Shown: positions 15,129 through 24,288 of the stretch, in pieces | How the letters are laid out: each line of letters starts with the position of its first letter | Position numbering within the stretch: position 1 is the first letter of the stretch | DNA from: Treponema sp. UBA3649 | Lineage (GTDB): Bacteria; Spirochaetota; Spirochaetia; Treponematales; Treponemataceae | DNA length: 46,002 bases | Direction of reading: 5' to 3' | Assembly (NCBI GenBank): GCA_002373325.1 | Contig: DFKI01000112.1 | Span: forward strand, 1-46,002 | Translations under genes and position numbers: made by a program | Notes under the pieces: model-generated | What the model saw: the letters and a program-made list of their open reading frames with translations, nothing else | Told to the model about the DNA's origin: nothing | The model's database searches: none

Positions 15129-16406
15129 ATGGAATATTCACCATCGGAAGTAATGCAGTATGTGGATGAGAACGACGTAAAGTTCATCAAATTGCTTTTC
15201 ACGGACATTTTCGGAGCCGTAAAGAGCATTTCGGTACAGCCGTCCATCTTGAAAAGGGCGTTCCACGAGGGCATTCCCTTTGATGCAAGCGCCATCCCCG
15301 GATTTTTGAGCGTGAGCAAAAGCGACCTTGTAATCACTCCGGACTCAACCACACTTTCCGTACTTCCGTGGAGACCACAGAGAGGAAGGGTCGCACGTCT
15401 TTACTGCGGAATCTCATATCCTGACGGCACTCCGTTCGAGGGGGACTCACGCCACATACTGAAAAAGGTGCTTGAAAAATGCGGCAAAATGGGCTACAGC
15501 GTCAAAGTCGGAACCGAATGTGAGTTCTATCTTTTTAAGCTCGATGAAAATGGCCGTCCCACTCTGGCACCGCAGGACAACGCCTCCTACTGCGATCTTG
15601 CACCATTGGACAAAGGCGAGAACGTAAGGCGCGACATAATCCTGAACCTAGAGCAGATGGGAATAGTACCTGAGACAAGCCACCATGAGACAGGTCCCGG
15701 ACAGAACGAGATTGACTTCAAATATGACGATGCTCTGAGGGCAGCCGACAATGTGGCCACATTCAAAACCACGGTAAAAACCATAGCGGCCCAGGCAGGT
15801 CTCTACGCAAGTTTCGCTCCCAAACCGATGGAAGGAAACGCCGGAAACGGATTTCATGTAAATCTTTCACTTCACAAAGCCGGGGAAAATCTTTTTTCAA
15901 AGGAAAGTCCCGAGGCAAAATCATTCATGGCGGGCATCCTGAAAAGAAGCAGGGAAATTTCCGCGTTCACGAATCCCCTCCCGCGCTCCTATGAAAGGCT
16001 CGGTCATTTCGAGGCTCCAAACTATGTCTCATGGTCAAGACAAAACCGCAGCCAGTTGATTCGGGTTCCAGCGTCGGACGGAGAGCTTTCCCGCATCGAG
16101 CTACGGTCTCCCGACTCATCCTGCAATCAGTATCTGGTTCTTGCACTGGTGATTGCGTCCGGTCTTGAGGGCATGGAAAGCAAACTTGAGTTGCCGCCTC
16201 CCGTGGATTTGGACCTCTACAACGCATCCCCGGAGGAACTTTCATCGCTCGAAAAACTGCCTGGAGATTATACGGAAGCATTCAAGCTCGCAAGGGAATC
16301 ATCTTTCGTAAAATCAGTCATCCCGCAAAGTACAATTGACTCCTACCTCAACGACAAACGCTTTTTGACACGAAAGGACTCCGTGCCTTATGAGCTGGGT
16401 GAATAA
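15129..16406 (+). CDS. glnA: Glutamine synthetase type I
   Basis: ATP-dependent ligation of ammonia to glutamate; the functional unit is a cytoplasmic dodecamer. The 425-residue product fits the shorter GSI-alpha class. Visible signatures are KLLFTDIFGAVKSI (beta-grasp N-domain), SRHILKKVLEK, GTECEFYLF (metal-binding Glu), ETGPGQNEIDF, GNAGNGFHVNLSL (ATP/metal His loop) and RIELRSPD with the following Cys-rich stretch. The C-terminal adenylylation loop with its tyrosine that marks GSI-beta enzymes is not seen, suggesting control by feedback or by partner proteins instead. The start follows AAGGAAA. The next gene encodes an ANTAR regulator that overlaps or abuts the stop, a plausible local regulator of this operon. 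Confidence 0.95.
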   Translation: MEYSPSEVMQYVDENDVKFIKLLFTDIFGAVKSISVQPSILKRAFHEGIPFDASAIPGFLSVSKSDLVITPDSTTLSVLPWRPQRGRVARLYCGISYPDGTPFEGDSRHILKKVLEKCGKMGYSVKVGTECEFYLFKLDENGRPTLAPQDNASYCDLAPLDKGENVRRDIILNLEQMGIVPETSHHETGPGQNEIDFKYDDALRAADNVATFKTTVKTIAAQAGLYASFAPKPMEGNAGNGFHVNLSLHKAGENLFSKESPEAKSFMAGILKRSREISAFTNPLPRSYERLGHFEAPNYVSWSRQNRSQLIRVPASDGELSRIELRSPDSSCNQYLVLALVIASGLEGMESKLELPPPVDLDLYNASPEELSSLEKLPGDYTEAFKLARESSFVKSVIPQSTIDSYLNDKRFLTRKDSVPYELGE

Positions 16407-16407
16407 A

Positions 16408-16980
16408 ATGTCCGTCGACTCAGTACTGATTGTAAGCAATACGGGCTCCACAATGGGAATCATCTCGGATTTCATGCAGTCCGAAAAGATTGACAGGATT
16501 TCCACCGCACAAAACGGAGCACAGGCCCGACGTTCCATAAGCGACTCTGATTTTGAGCTGATCATAATCGACACGCCCCTTCCTGATGAAATGGGAGACG
16601 AGCTTGCCGTCATCGCAGCGGAAAAAACAACAGCCGGCGTAATCCTGATTGTGGATCACGGCATGGTCTATGAGATTGAGGAGCGCGTGGAGGATTTCGG
16701 AGTCTTTTCCCTTTCAAAACCGACCACAGCTGATTTTTTCTATCAGGCGGCGAAACTTCTTTGTGCGAGCAGACGACGGATGCAGAATCTTGAAAACGAG
16801 AATCTGAGGCTTCAGAAAAAAATCGAGGAAATCCGCTTGGTGGACAGGGCAAAACTTGTCCTAATCCAGGTGCTAAAAATGACCGAACCACAGGCCCAGC
16901 ACTACATCGAAAAACAGAGCATGGATTTAAGGCAGACACGGCAGATTACGGCGGAAAATATCCTCAGAACATACGGCTGA
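16408..16980 (+). CDS. Response regulator with C-terminal ANTAR RNA-binding domain
   Basis: A 190-residue protein. The N-terminal receiver domain (to about residue 120) keeps a phosphoacceptor-like Asp in FELIIIDTPLPDEM and the Lys in FSLSKPTT. A charged linker helix (residues about 120-140) leads into a C-terminal ANTAR domain of about 55 residues (VDRAKLVLIQVLKMTEPQAQHYIEK, then RQTRQITAENIL), a three-helix RNA-binding fold that prevents transcription termination. ATG 16408 is preferred over ATG 16390, which lies inside glnA. Position directly after glnA suggests nitrogen-responsive antitermination. No partner kinase is in the window, and I could not identify the twin-hairpin ANTAR RNA target by eye. 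Confidence 0.85.
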   Translation: MSVDSVLIVSNTGSTMGIISDFMQSEKIDRISTAQNGAQARRSISDSDFELIIIDTPLPDEMGDELAVIAAEKTTAGVILIVDHGMVYEIEERVEDFGVFSLSKPTTADFFYQAAKLLCASRRRMQNLENENLRLQKKIEEIRLVDRAKLVLIQVLKMTEPQAQHYIEKQSMDLRQTRQITAENILRTYG

Positions 16981-17029
16981 TTGAGCTCAAAAATTCCGCG
17001 ACATTTTTTCATATTTTCTTAAAAACCGT

Positions 17030-17058
17030 TTGCTTTTTGCAAATTCCTGCAATATAAT
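17030..17058 (+). promoter_or_regulatory. Promoter giving a leaderless mRNA for the methyltransferase gene
   Basis: TTGCTT at 17030-17035, 17-base spacer, consensus TATAAT at 17053-17058, then seven bases (TATATAT) to ATG 17066. No ribosome site precedes that ATG. Confidence 0.65.
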
Positions 17059-17065
17059 TATATAT

Positions 17066-17794
17066 ATGGAGATGATTCAAAATATAGTAGAATATTACGA
17101 CGAACTGTACCCGATTACAGAAAGTCAGAAAAAGTTTTTCAACACGCTCTCAACGAATTATCAGGATCCCGTGAAGTTTCTAAGAGTCGGTTGTGGCGCA
17201 GGTCTATTTGAGCATCTTTTGGCAAGAGAAGGAAAAGATGTGACGGGCATTGAGCACAGTCCCGAGCTACTTCGTTCGGCAAATCTTCGGAGACGGAACC
17301 AGCTCATGGCAATCCGTTTCTTCCAGATGTCCATACTCGACATGACACGCTTTTTGGGCAAGGGATTCTACAACGTGATTTACTCACTCGACAGCCGCGT
17401 TATTTTTATCCACGACAAAACCCTGATGCGTAAATTCTTTTTTGACTGCAAGCAGCTCATCTCAGAAAACGGCACGCTGATTTTGTCCCTGTACAATTTC
17501 AGTTTGTTTTCAAAAGGAATCAACGAACTGCCGGTGCGCGAAAGTCTCAGGACAAAACTTTTTTCATATCTGAGCACAAAAACGGACGGACAGTGGGTTT
17601 TGGACCAGGAAGTTGAGACGGGCAACGGAAAGATTCTGCCTGTACTGCAAAAGGAAGAAATCTACCCCCTCACCCCCGATGAGATAAGTCTTTTCGCGAA
17701 GGAAGCAGGTTTCACACAGGTAGCGCTCTACTCTGATTATGATTTCTCTCCCTTCACCGGAAAAGAAGAAAAAGTGATTGCCGTAATCCGCTAG
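17066..17794 (+). CDS. SAM-dependent class I methyltransferase
   Basis: A 242-residue soluble protein with a Rossmann-type methyltransferase core. The SAM-binding motif I reads FLRVGCGAGLFEHLLAREG (about residues 35-53), with VGCGAG in place of the usual DxGxGxG. GIEHSPELL is the acidic motif after strand 2, and FYNVIYSLDSRVIFIHD is the motif IV region. GTLILSLYNFS follows on strand 5. Substrate is unknown. The first ATG in frame is at 17030, but 17066 fits the promoter, and a GGAG within the first codons (ATGGAGATG) could instead serve ATG 17072. The gene is followed by a repeat-rich intergenic region and converges on putP. Confidence 0.8.
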   Translation: MEMIQNIVEYYDELYPITESQKKFFNTLSTNYQDPVKFLRVGCGAGLFEHLLAREGKDVTGIEHSPELLRSANLRRRNQLMAIRFFQMSILDMTRFLGKGFYNVIYSLDSRVIFIHDKTLMRKFFFDCKQLISENGTLILSLYNFSLFSKGINELPVRESLRTKLFSYLSTKTDGQWVLDQEVETGNGKILPVLQKEEIYPLTPDEISLFAKEAGFTQVALYSDYDFSPFTGKEEKVIAVIR

Positions 17795-17795
17795 T

Positions 17796-17962
17796 ACGCC
17801 AGTACGCTGATCCGCCAGTACGCCAGTACGACAGTACGCCAGTCACAATCAGCATCCAGTGCCACAATCGCACTTCTTGTCATTATCGGCATCCGGTGCC
17901 ACAATCGCACTTCTTGTCATTATCGGCACCCAGTGTCATTATCGGCACACCTTGTCATTATC
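17796..17962 (+). repeat. Short tandem repeats: GTACGCCA units and 37-bp units
   Basis: Bases 17796-17843 are repeats of an eight-base theme (GTACGCCA and variants). They are followed by two nearly identical 37-base units (17851-17887 and 17888-17924) beginning G/AGCATCC and ending CTTGTCATTATC, then two shortened 19-base versions (17925-17943, 17944-17962). The units share the TGTCATTATCGG half of the dispersed palindrome described at 7305-7440, as if it had amplified by slippage. No cas gene and no variable spacers, so this is not CRISPR. Confidence 0.75.
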
Positions 17963-17999
17963 GGGCTCGACCCGACGTGTCGGAGCACGGCAATGACAC
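17956..17999. repeat. Degenerate copy of the dispersed TGTCATT-type palindrome
   Basis: TGTCATTATCGGG, CTCGACCCGAC and a terminal CACGGCAATGACAC resemble the two arms of the element near 7340-7416, with an extra insertion in the middle. It lies between the convergent methyltransferase and putP genes. Confidence 0.5.
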
Positions 18000-18026
18000 A
18001 GAATCAATCACGCAAATGACACAAAA

Positions 18027-19571
18027 TCAATCCGCCATGGATTTATACTCGTCGAATTTCGCCTGAACCACAGGATCATTTTTCTTTGAGCAGAGACTCA
18101 CGGCAACAGTCACGACAAGATTGATTATGAACGCCGGAAGAATTTCGTACACACCGAAAATGGGATGCACGGAAGCCGGAATCTTATTCCACACAAGAAC
18201 TGTGACTCCCGCACAGATGAAACCTGCAATGGCTCCAGTCTTTGATGTCCTGCGCCAGAAAAGTGAAAGCAGGATGATGGGGCCTAGAGTTCCGCCGAAA
18301 CCTGCCCACGCATAGCTCACAAGACTGAAAATGGAGCTGTTCTGATCAAGAGAAATGACGAAGGCTATTAGAGCAATAAGCAGAACCGTAATGCGGCTCA
18401 CGGTAAGAACTGATTTATCCGAAGCTTTTTTGTTGATGATTCCCTTGTAAATGTCCTGGCTGAAAGATGATGACGCGACCAAAAGCTGGCTGTCTGCGGT
18501 ACTCATTGCGGCTGCGAGAATGGCACAAAGGAAAACTCCTGCGATGAAAGGCGGGAACATCACTTTGAGGGTCTCGGAAAAAACTGTCTCCGCGGCGGAC
18601 GTGCTCAAAACCGGAGGATTCAAATACTGCTGGAGATAGACCGATCCCAAAGAACCGACAATCACGGCGACACCAAGGGCCACAATCACCCAGACCACGG
18701 CGATTCTCCGGCTCACCTTAATCTCACGGTTGGAGCGGATTCCCATGAAGCGGATGATAAAGTGCGGCATTCCGAAATAACCGAGTCCCCACACAATCGA
18801 AGAAATGATGGAAGTCACGCTGAAATTCTGATTTGCGGAAAAAGCCGACTGCATTTTTTCACTCATCGAGTTAAAATCACCACGCATGGCTCTTTCACCG
18901 AACTCAGAAACCTTTGCAAAAGCCTCGGAAGGTCCTCCAAGTTTCACAAGCATGATTATTCCGGTCAAAAGGAGCGCGAAAAACATAAGTGTTCCCTGGA
19001 TAAAGTCTGTAGTACACACTGCGAAATAACCGCCCGTAATCGTGTAGGTCAAAATCACCACAAGGCCAAGAACCAGTCCCACGTGATACTCAAGACCGAA
19101 AACTGAGTTGAAAAGTTTCGCACAGGCAACGAATCCGGATGAGACATAGATTGTGAAGAAAAGGATGTTGAAGAGAACTGTGACTGTTCCCAAAATCTTC
19201 TGCTTGTCGTTGAAACGGTTGTTCAAAAACTCAGGGATTGTAATCGCATTTCCAAAAGCAATCGTGCATTTGCGGAGACGCTTGGCAACAATCAGCCAGC
19301 TCAAGTAGGTTCCCACGGCAAGGCCAAGGGCAGTCCAAAAAGTCTCCTTAAGTCCGCCAAGATACGCAAGTCCGGGAAGTCCCATCAAAAGCCATCCCGA
19401 CATATCCGAAGCTTCCGCGCTCAATGCGGTTGTCCACGGTCCAAGTTTACGTCCACCAAGAAAAAAATCCTCTGAATTGTGATTCCTTTTCATAAACCTG
19501 GCGCCTACAAAAATCATCACGCCCAAATAAAGTACAAATGCAATAATCTGCTGAATCATCGCGCTTGACAT
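18027..19571 (-). CDS. putP: Sodium/proline symporter
   Basis: Inner-membrane solute:sodium symporter of 514 residues with about 13 hydrophobic segments, as in PutP. Recognisable stretches are NHNSEDFFLGGRKLGPWTTA and SAEASDMSGWLLMGLPG near the N-terminus (sodium and proline site residues in TM2). Others are AILAAAMSTADSQLLVASSSF in TM8, with the conserved Ser/Thr sodium ligands, and YAWAGFGGTLGPIILLSLFW. It imports proline using the sodium gradient. proC, which makes proline, is about 11 kb away. ATG 19571 follows GTGAGGG. Transcription is from its own promoter at 19604-19632. Confidence 0.93.
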   Translation of the reverse strand: MSSAMIQQIIAFVLYLGVMIFVGARFMKRNHNSEDFFLGGRKLGPWTTALSAEASDMSGWLLMGLPGLAYLGGLKETFWTALGLAVGTYLSWLIVAKRLRKCTIAFGNAITIPEFLNNRFNDKQKILGTVTVLFNILFFTIYVSSGFVACAKLFNSVFGLEYHVGLVLGLVVILTYTITGGYFAVCTTDFIQGTLMFFALLLTGIIMLVKLGGPSEAFAKVSEFGERAMRGDFNSMSEKMQSAFSANQNFSVTSIISSIVWGLGYFGMPHFIIRFMGIRSNREIKVSRRIAVVWVIVALGVAVIVGSLGSVYLQQYLNPPVLSTSAAETVFSETLKVMFPPFIAGVFLCAILAAAMSTADSQLLVASSSFSQDIYKGIINKKASDKSVLTVSRITVLLIALIAFVISLDQNSSIFSLVSYAWAGFGGTLGPIILLSLFWRRTSKTGAIAGFICAGVTVLVWNKIPASVHPIFGVYEILPAFIINLVVTVAVSLCSKKNDPVVQAKFDEYKSMAD

Positions 19572-19603
19572 TTTTTACCCTCACTTTGAATTGAATTTGG
19601 CAA

Positions 19604-19632
19604 ATTCTACAATAAAATCGAAAACTTGTAAA
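19604..19632 (-). promoter_or_regulatory. Promoter of putP
   Basis: Minus strand TTTACA (19627-19632), 17-base spacer, TAGAAT (19604-19609), leaving a leader of about 26 bases that includes GAGGG before ATG 19571. Confidence 0.55.
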
Positions 19633-19705
19633 GACGATTTCTGGGGAACCACAGATTAATTCATATAGAGCTGTAAGCTACGACGCAAGTTGACCTGATA
19701 AAGAA

Positions 19706-19733
19706 ACCTCTAAAAACTTCAGTCCTTAGAGGT
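19706..19733. repeat. ACCTCTAA hairpin (second copy)
   Basis: ACCTCTAA (19706-19713) pairs with TTAGAGGT (19726-19733). The motif ACCTCTAAAAACTT also matches the reverse of the repeat at 6968-6981. It lies in the putP/chemoreceptor intergenic region (19572-19819). Confidence 0.55.
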
Positions 19734-19770
19734 CCCCTTATCTATTTATTTGCATTATTGACATTTAAAG

Positions 19771-19799
19771 ATTGCCGGGTCAAGCCCGACAATGACACG
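19771..19799. repeat. Single unit of the dispersed ATTGCCGGG palindrome
   Basis: ATTGCCGGG, loop TCAAG, CCCGACAAT, then GACAC: one arm mismatch from a perfect nine-base stem. Same family as the units at 7339-7412. It stands 20 bases beyond the chemoreceptor stop. Confidence 0.6.
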
Positions 19800-19819
19800 A
19801 GGCCTGATTTTCTCGTAGC

Positions 19820-21919
19820 TTAGACAGTGAAGAGGTCTATCTGACTTCCAATCTTGTCGATGGAATCCTTCATCTGGTTTGAGATATTGCTCAGGGACGC
19901 TCCTGTCTCGTTGATTCGGTTCGCACCCGCCGACATCTCCGCCATACTCTGCTTGATTACGGTTGAGGAATCCTTGAGCATACGAATCTCGTTCATAATC
20001 TGCTCGTTTCTTGCCTGCATCTCCTTGGAAGCCTTTCTAACATCAACGGTACTGTCGTTCATGCCGCGAAGAGCCATTCCAATCTGCTTTGAGCCTGAGT
20101 TCTGCTCCTCCATCGCCGCCTTAATCTGTGCGACAAGCTCATCGGTCTCCTTGATTTTGCTTGACACCGCCGCGAATGCATTGCTTGACTCGTTGGACGC
20201 GGACACAACTTCGGTAATGGAATCCTTAATGTTGTTGAGCTGCTCACCGATTGTCTTTGACTGCTGGCTTGAAGTCTCCGAAAGTTTACGGATTTCATCA
20301 GCAACGACGCTGAATCCCTTACCTGCCTCACCCGCATGGGCCGCCTCAATGGCTGCGTTCATAGCAAGAAGATTGGTCTGCTCCGCAATGCTTGAGATAG
20401 CCTGGTTCGCCTCGACGAGCATCTCTGACTGACTCTCAATCTGCCGGATCCTGTCGTTCACGTCCTGCTGCTTGTTGAATCCCGTCTGTGCGTTTGCCGA
20501 AAGTGACGAGAATGAGGATGCCATCTTGTCAACGGAAACGTTTACTGCGGAAATATTTCCAATCATCTGCTCTACGGCTGTGGATGCCTCTGACACACCC
20601 GCGCTCTGGTTCTCAATCATGCTGTCAAGTCCCGTGATGCGCTTGGAAATTTCATCAACGGTTTCCGCAGTCTGATTGACGGAGTTGACCTGATTTCCTA
20701 CCTGAGATGAAATTCCGTCGATGTTCGCAAGAATCTCCGTGATTGCCGATGAGGTCTCGTGCGCGCTTGTGGACATGGATGTACCGGCACTTGCAAGGTC
20801 GTTCTTGGAGGACTTCAGTTCCTGAATCATCTTCTGCATCTTGTCAAGGAAGAGGTCGAACGCAATGATGAGGTCTCCCATCTCGTCTCGGATGAAGAGC
20901 TTACATCTCTTGGTCAGGTCAGCCTCACCGGTCTCCATCTCCTTGAGGAAGTTGGTTACGTTATAGATACGCCACATGAGCCAGTTGATGAACCTGTAGC
21001 AGAGAATTATCAGTATGACAAAAACCACGAGAAGTACTCCGGAAGTCCAGAGCAAGGTCCGCTTGGATATCTCCTCAACGACGGAGAACGGCTTCGCGAT
21101 GAAAATCATTCCCTTGACCTCTCCGTTGTCGTTCGCAAGAGGAGCGTATGTAGTGAAATAATCAAGTCCGTTGATTCTGTTTCGTCCGTAGTAGGGCTTT
21201 CCCTGCTTGAGCACCAGATCGATGATTGCCTTATTGTCAAGCTTAGTGTTCAACATTCCCTTGAGAGACGTCATAACACGTGTGTCGCCGCTAAAAACCG
21301 TACAGTCCACATTGTATCCGCTCTGCATGACAGTCACCAGATCCGGGGTGGTCAAATCATAGACTGCGACAGCCGTACCGATTACACGTCCGTCCACTTT
21401 CACAGGAGCCGCATGAACCAATGCCATGGCAGAATCACCGATTGCCTCATAGGAAGTCGTCGGATTTCCCTTGAGAGCCTCCTGCACCGAATATGCGAAG
21501 GAAAGATTCTCACCCGGTTTCAGCCCCATGCCGCCGTTAGGAACAACAGCACCTTTTGCATCGGTGATTGCGAACATCTCGCAGTCCAAACTGTCTTCTA
21601 TAAATTTCACGTAGTCCTTGATGATGTCGTAATTCCCGTTGGAAAGTCCCTGCTTCACCTCGGAACTGTGGGCAGAAATCTGAGCGTAGCCCTTGAGGGT
21701 CCAGTCCCAGTCTTCAAGGATGCGGATTGCACCCGAGTTGTTGTGCTCCACCTCGCTCTGGACAAAATCATCAAATCCCCTGGAGAAAACAGAAAGGGAG
21801 ATGGTCAATGCCACGACGGCGGTAAGAATCAAAACGCCCGCGATAATCCCCAATAACTTGACCAAAATAGGAATATTTCGTTTTGCCTTAGTGTCAAATC
21901 GGTCCAGCTCTTTTGCCAT
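19820..21919 (-). CDS. Methyl-accepting chemotaxis protein with periplasmic Cache-type sensor
   Basis: A 699-residue chemoreceptor. TM1 is at about residues 17-45, a periplasmic ligand domain of about 240 residues follows (Cache-like, with DCEMFAITDAKGAVV and ALVHAAPVKVDGRVIGTA), and TM2 lies at about 290-312. A HAMP region (YNVTNFLKEMETGEADLTKR) leads to the long signalling coiled coil. The hairpin tip, which binds CheA/CheW, is the nearly invariant AEQTNLLAMNAAIEAAHAGE. No C-terminal CheR-docking pentapeptide is present (ends SQIDLFTV). ATG 21919 follows AAGGAG; an ATG 27 bases upstream has no ribosome site. The neighbouring receptor shares its cytoplasmic half and end but has a different sensor, so the pair arose by duplication with sensor exchange. 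Confidence 0.95.
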   Translation of the reverse strand: MAKELDRFDTKAKRNIPILVKLLGIIAGVLILTAVVALTISLSVFSRGFDDFVQSEVEHNNSGAIRILEDWDWTLKGYAQISAHSSEVKQGLSNGNYDIIKDYVKFIEDSLDCEMFAITDAKGAVVPNGGMGLKPGENLSFAYSVQEALKGNPTTSYEAIGDSAMALVHAAPVKVDGRVIGTAVAVYDLTTPDLVTVMQSGYNVDCTVFSGDTRVMTSLKGMLNTKLDNKAIIDLVLKQGKPYYGRNRINGLDYFTTYAPLANDNGEVKGMIFIAKPFSVVEEISKRTLLWTSGVLLVVFVILIILCYRFINWLMWRIYNVTNFLKEMETGEADLTKRCKLFIRDEMGDLIIAFDLFLDKMQKMIQELKSSKNDLASAGTSMSTSAHETSSAITEILANIDGISSQVGNQVNSVNQTAETVDEISKRITGLDSMIENQSAGVSEASTAVEQMIGNISAVNVSVDKMASSFSSLSANAQTGFNKQQDVNDRIRQIESQSEMLVEANQAISSIAEQTNLLAMNAAIEAAHAGEAGKGFSVVADEIRKLSETSSQQSKTIGEQLNNIKDSITEVVSASNESSNAFAAVSSKIKETDELVAQIKAAMEEQNSGSKQIGMALRGMNDSTVDVRKASKEMQARNEQIMNEIRMLKDSSTVIKQSMAEMSAGANRINETGASLSNISNQMKDSIDKIGSQIDLFTV

Positions 21920-22047
21920 AAAATTCTCCTTAAATGACGCACCCAAGTTGTAAATTTAAGTTGGCGGGTCAACGTTAATTTATTATCGGAATCGGAAGTG
22001 TGAAGTTCCATTTGATTTTCAGAAACAAATTCTGAAAATCAATCTCA

Positions 22048-22076
22048 AGTATAACTTATAAAGCCGAAGCTGTCAA
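22048..22076 (-). promoter_or_regulatory. Promoter of the first chemoreceptor
   Basis: Minus strand consensus TTGACA (22071-22076), 17-base spacer, TATACT (22048-22053). The start near 22041 leaves a leader of about 120 bases to ATG 21919. The match to sigma-70 rather than a flagellar sigma-28 pattern is notable for a chemotaxis gene. Confidence 0.65.
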
Positions 22077-22191
22077 CGAAATTTTTAGCTTCAAAAAGCG
22101 GAGTTCCCCAGAAAAAAGAATCATTCCGGGGAATATGCGCCTGAAATCTCCAAAAACTTCATTTTGGAATCAGCTTGTCCTGTCTCAAAAA

Positions 22192-24288
22192 TCAAACCTT
22201 GAACAAATCAATCTGAGAGCCGATTTTTTCGATGGAATTCTTTACTTTACCCGAAATCGTACTCAAGGCAACCCCAGTCTCATTGATTTTTCTCGCGCTG
22301 GCACTCATCTCGTCCATGCTGTTTTTCATGGTGATTGAAGAATCCTGAAGTCTCTGAATCTCCTCAAGGATAGCGCTGTTTCCGGCAGACATTTCCGATG
22401 ACGCGCTTCTGACCTCAAGGGTACTGTCGTTCATTCCGCTAAGGGCCATGCTGATTTGATGTGATCCCTCGTTCTGCTCCTCCATGGCCGCCTTAATCTG
22501 GAGAACAAGCTGGTCTGTGTCCTTGATTTTGTTCGACACGGATTCAAACGCCTTGCTTGACTCGCTCGATGCCTGAACTACATCCCGGATTGAATCCTTG
22601 ATGTTCTTGAGCTGGTCTCCGATGGTCTTTGACTGCACCGTGGAAGTTTCCGAAAGTTTCCTGATTTCATCCGCGACAACAGAGAATCCCTTTCCGGCCT
22701 CTCCCGCGTGGGCAGCCTCAATGGCAGCATTCATTGCAAGAAGATTGGTCTGTTCCGCTATGGATGCAATGGCAGAGTTGGCTTCCGCAAGCATCTGGCT
22801 CTGGTCCTCAATCTGCTGAATCCGCTCGTTCACGTCCTGCTGCTTTGAATATCCTGAGTTCGCCTCGCTCCTAAGTCCCTCGAACGACCTTGCCATTATG
22901 TCCACCGAGCCGTTGACCGACTTGATGTTCCCAATCATCTCCTCGATGGCAGAAGATGCGTCCGCTACTCTCTCACTCTGATTTTCAACCATGCGCTCAA
23001 GGGATGCAATGTTGGCGGAAATCTCATGTACGGCACCCGCAGTTTCCTCGACACATGCGCTCTGCTCCACAATCTGACCGTGCACGTCCTCTATGCTCGA
23101 AATAATCTGTGCGATTGCTGATGTCGTGTCCTGGGAGGAGGCATCCATATCCTCACCGGCTATGCTGAGCTCATCCTTGGAATTCTTCACGTCCCGGATT
23201 ATGTTCTGGAGTTTTTCAGCGAATGTGTTGAACCCGGAGACCACCTGTCCAATCTCATTGTCGGATTTAAGATTGATTCGCTTGGTCAAATCTGCGTTTC
23301 CGGATGCGATGCCGTTGATTGTGTCCTTTACGAGTCCAAGGGGCTTGAGTGATTTTACGAGCACAAGGACTCCCATAATCAGAATCATCACAAGGACGAC
23401 TGCACCGAAAAGAATCGTGTAGTTTCTGATTGTCATTCCCAGAGCCTCGATGATCCGCCCCGGAATCACGAATCCCAATCCCCAGGGAGTGCCCGAGACC
23501 CGGCAGTAGACCATGAGATCCTGCTTGCTTCCCGTCCATCCCGTAATCCACGCATAGCCGTGTTCTCCCGCGAGCATCCTTTTTGTCACGCCGACCAAAT
23601 CCTGATGCTCCTCGTCAACAGAAGTAAGGAAGTTTCCACCCTCCGCCGCAGCAGGATGATAGATAACGGCACCTGTTCCGTCAATCAAAAACTGCCACAC
23701 TCCGTCAGGCACATCCAGATTTTTTACGGGCTCAGCAAGAACATCGTTTTTTATGACCCCCGCGACCATTGCGAAAATCTCGCCCCGTGAATCCCTGAGA
23801 GCAGTGGCTATATGGACAACCCTCTCACCCGTCGTCTTTGACAAAATCGGATTGTCGATGAACCTGTCCTGCTTTTTCTGCACTATGGCCTGAAAGTAAT
23901 CGCGGTCCCTGATGTCGGTCCTCTTTCCCAAATCGGTATAGGCAAGTCCGTCGGCTCCGGCAATCATTATGTAGTCGAATTTCTTTGAGCGAAGGTCAGC
24001 ATTTCTCATAAGCCACTCGCCGGCAGCATCAACGTCACCGTTTTCCATGACATCGGCACCGACATAGACGCTCAAATCCTTGTAATAGCCTTCCACGATT
24101 TCAGAAAGCGTCGCGTCAACCGAATTTACCCAGCGGACATAACTTGCAAGGCTCTCCTGCTTTGAGTTCGACTTTGCAATTCCTGAAAGTACGGAAACCT
24201 GTACGAAAGTAAGAACCGCGACTCCGATTCCTATAACCGAAATGAGTCTGACGACAAGACTGGATGTTTTTTTTCTCAAATCTGCCAT
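22192..24288 (-). CDS. Methyl-accepting chemotaxis protein with dCache-type sensor
   Basis: A 698-residue chemoreceptor. TM1 is at about 10-32. The periplasmic domain of about 250 residues has double-Cache features (IAGADGLAYTDLGKRTDIRDR, RDYFQAIVQKK, VVHIATALRDSRGEIFAMVAG, then the membrane-proximal GTPWGLGFVIPG). TM2 is at about 300-322. HAMP and the signalling hairpin follow, with the AEQTNLLAMNAAIEAAHAGE tip. The last residues IGSQIDLFKV almost match those of the neighbouring receptor. dCache sensors typically bind amino acids or small organic acids, but the ligand is not predictable. ATG 24288 follows AGGAGGA. An upstream in-frame ATG at 24336 lacks such a site. It has its own promoter at 24369-24397. 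Confidence 0.95.
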   Translation of the reverse strand: MADLRKKTSSLVVRLISVIGIGVAVLTFVQVSVLSGIAKSNSKQESLASYVRWVNSVDATLSEIVEGYYKDLSVYVGADVMENGDVDAAGEWLMRNADLRSKKFDYIMIAGADGLAYTDLGKRTDIRDRDYFQAIVQKKQDRFIDNPILSKTTGERVVHIATALRDSRGEIFAMVAGVIKNDVLAEPVKNLDVPDGVWQFLIDGTGAVIYHPAAAEGGNFLTSVDEEHQDLVGVTKRMLAGEHGYAWITGWTGSKQDLMVYCRVSGTPWGLGFVIPGRIIEALGMTIRNYTILFGAVVLVMILIMGVLVLVKSLKPLGLVKDTINGIASGNADLTKRINLKSDNEIGQVVSGFNTFAEKLQNIIRDVKNSKDELSIAGEDMDASSQDTTSAIAQIISSIEDVHGQIVEQSACVEETAGAVHEISANIASLERMVENQSERVADASSAIEEMIGNIKSVNGSVDIMARSFEGLRSEANSGYSKQQDVNERIQQIEDQSQMLAEANSAIASIAEQTNLLAMNAAIEAAHAGEAGKGFSVVADEIRKLSETSTVQSKTIGDQLKNIKDSIRDVVQASSESSKAFESVSNKIKDTDQLVLQIKAAMEEQNEGSHQISMALSGMNDSTLEVRSASSEMSAGNSAILEEIQRLQDSSITMKNSMDEMSASARKINETGVALSTISGKVKNSIEKIGSQIDLFKV

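Noticed and set aside
17796..17962. CRISPR array
   Set aside because: Units are directly abutting with no unique spacers, and no cas genes are present.
20759..21856. 365-codon open frame opposite the first chemoreceptor
   Set aside because: It lies wholly antisense to a gene with unmistakable chemoreceptor motifs, has no ribosome site and encodes a composition typical of a shadow frame.
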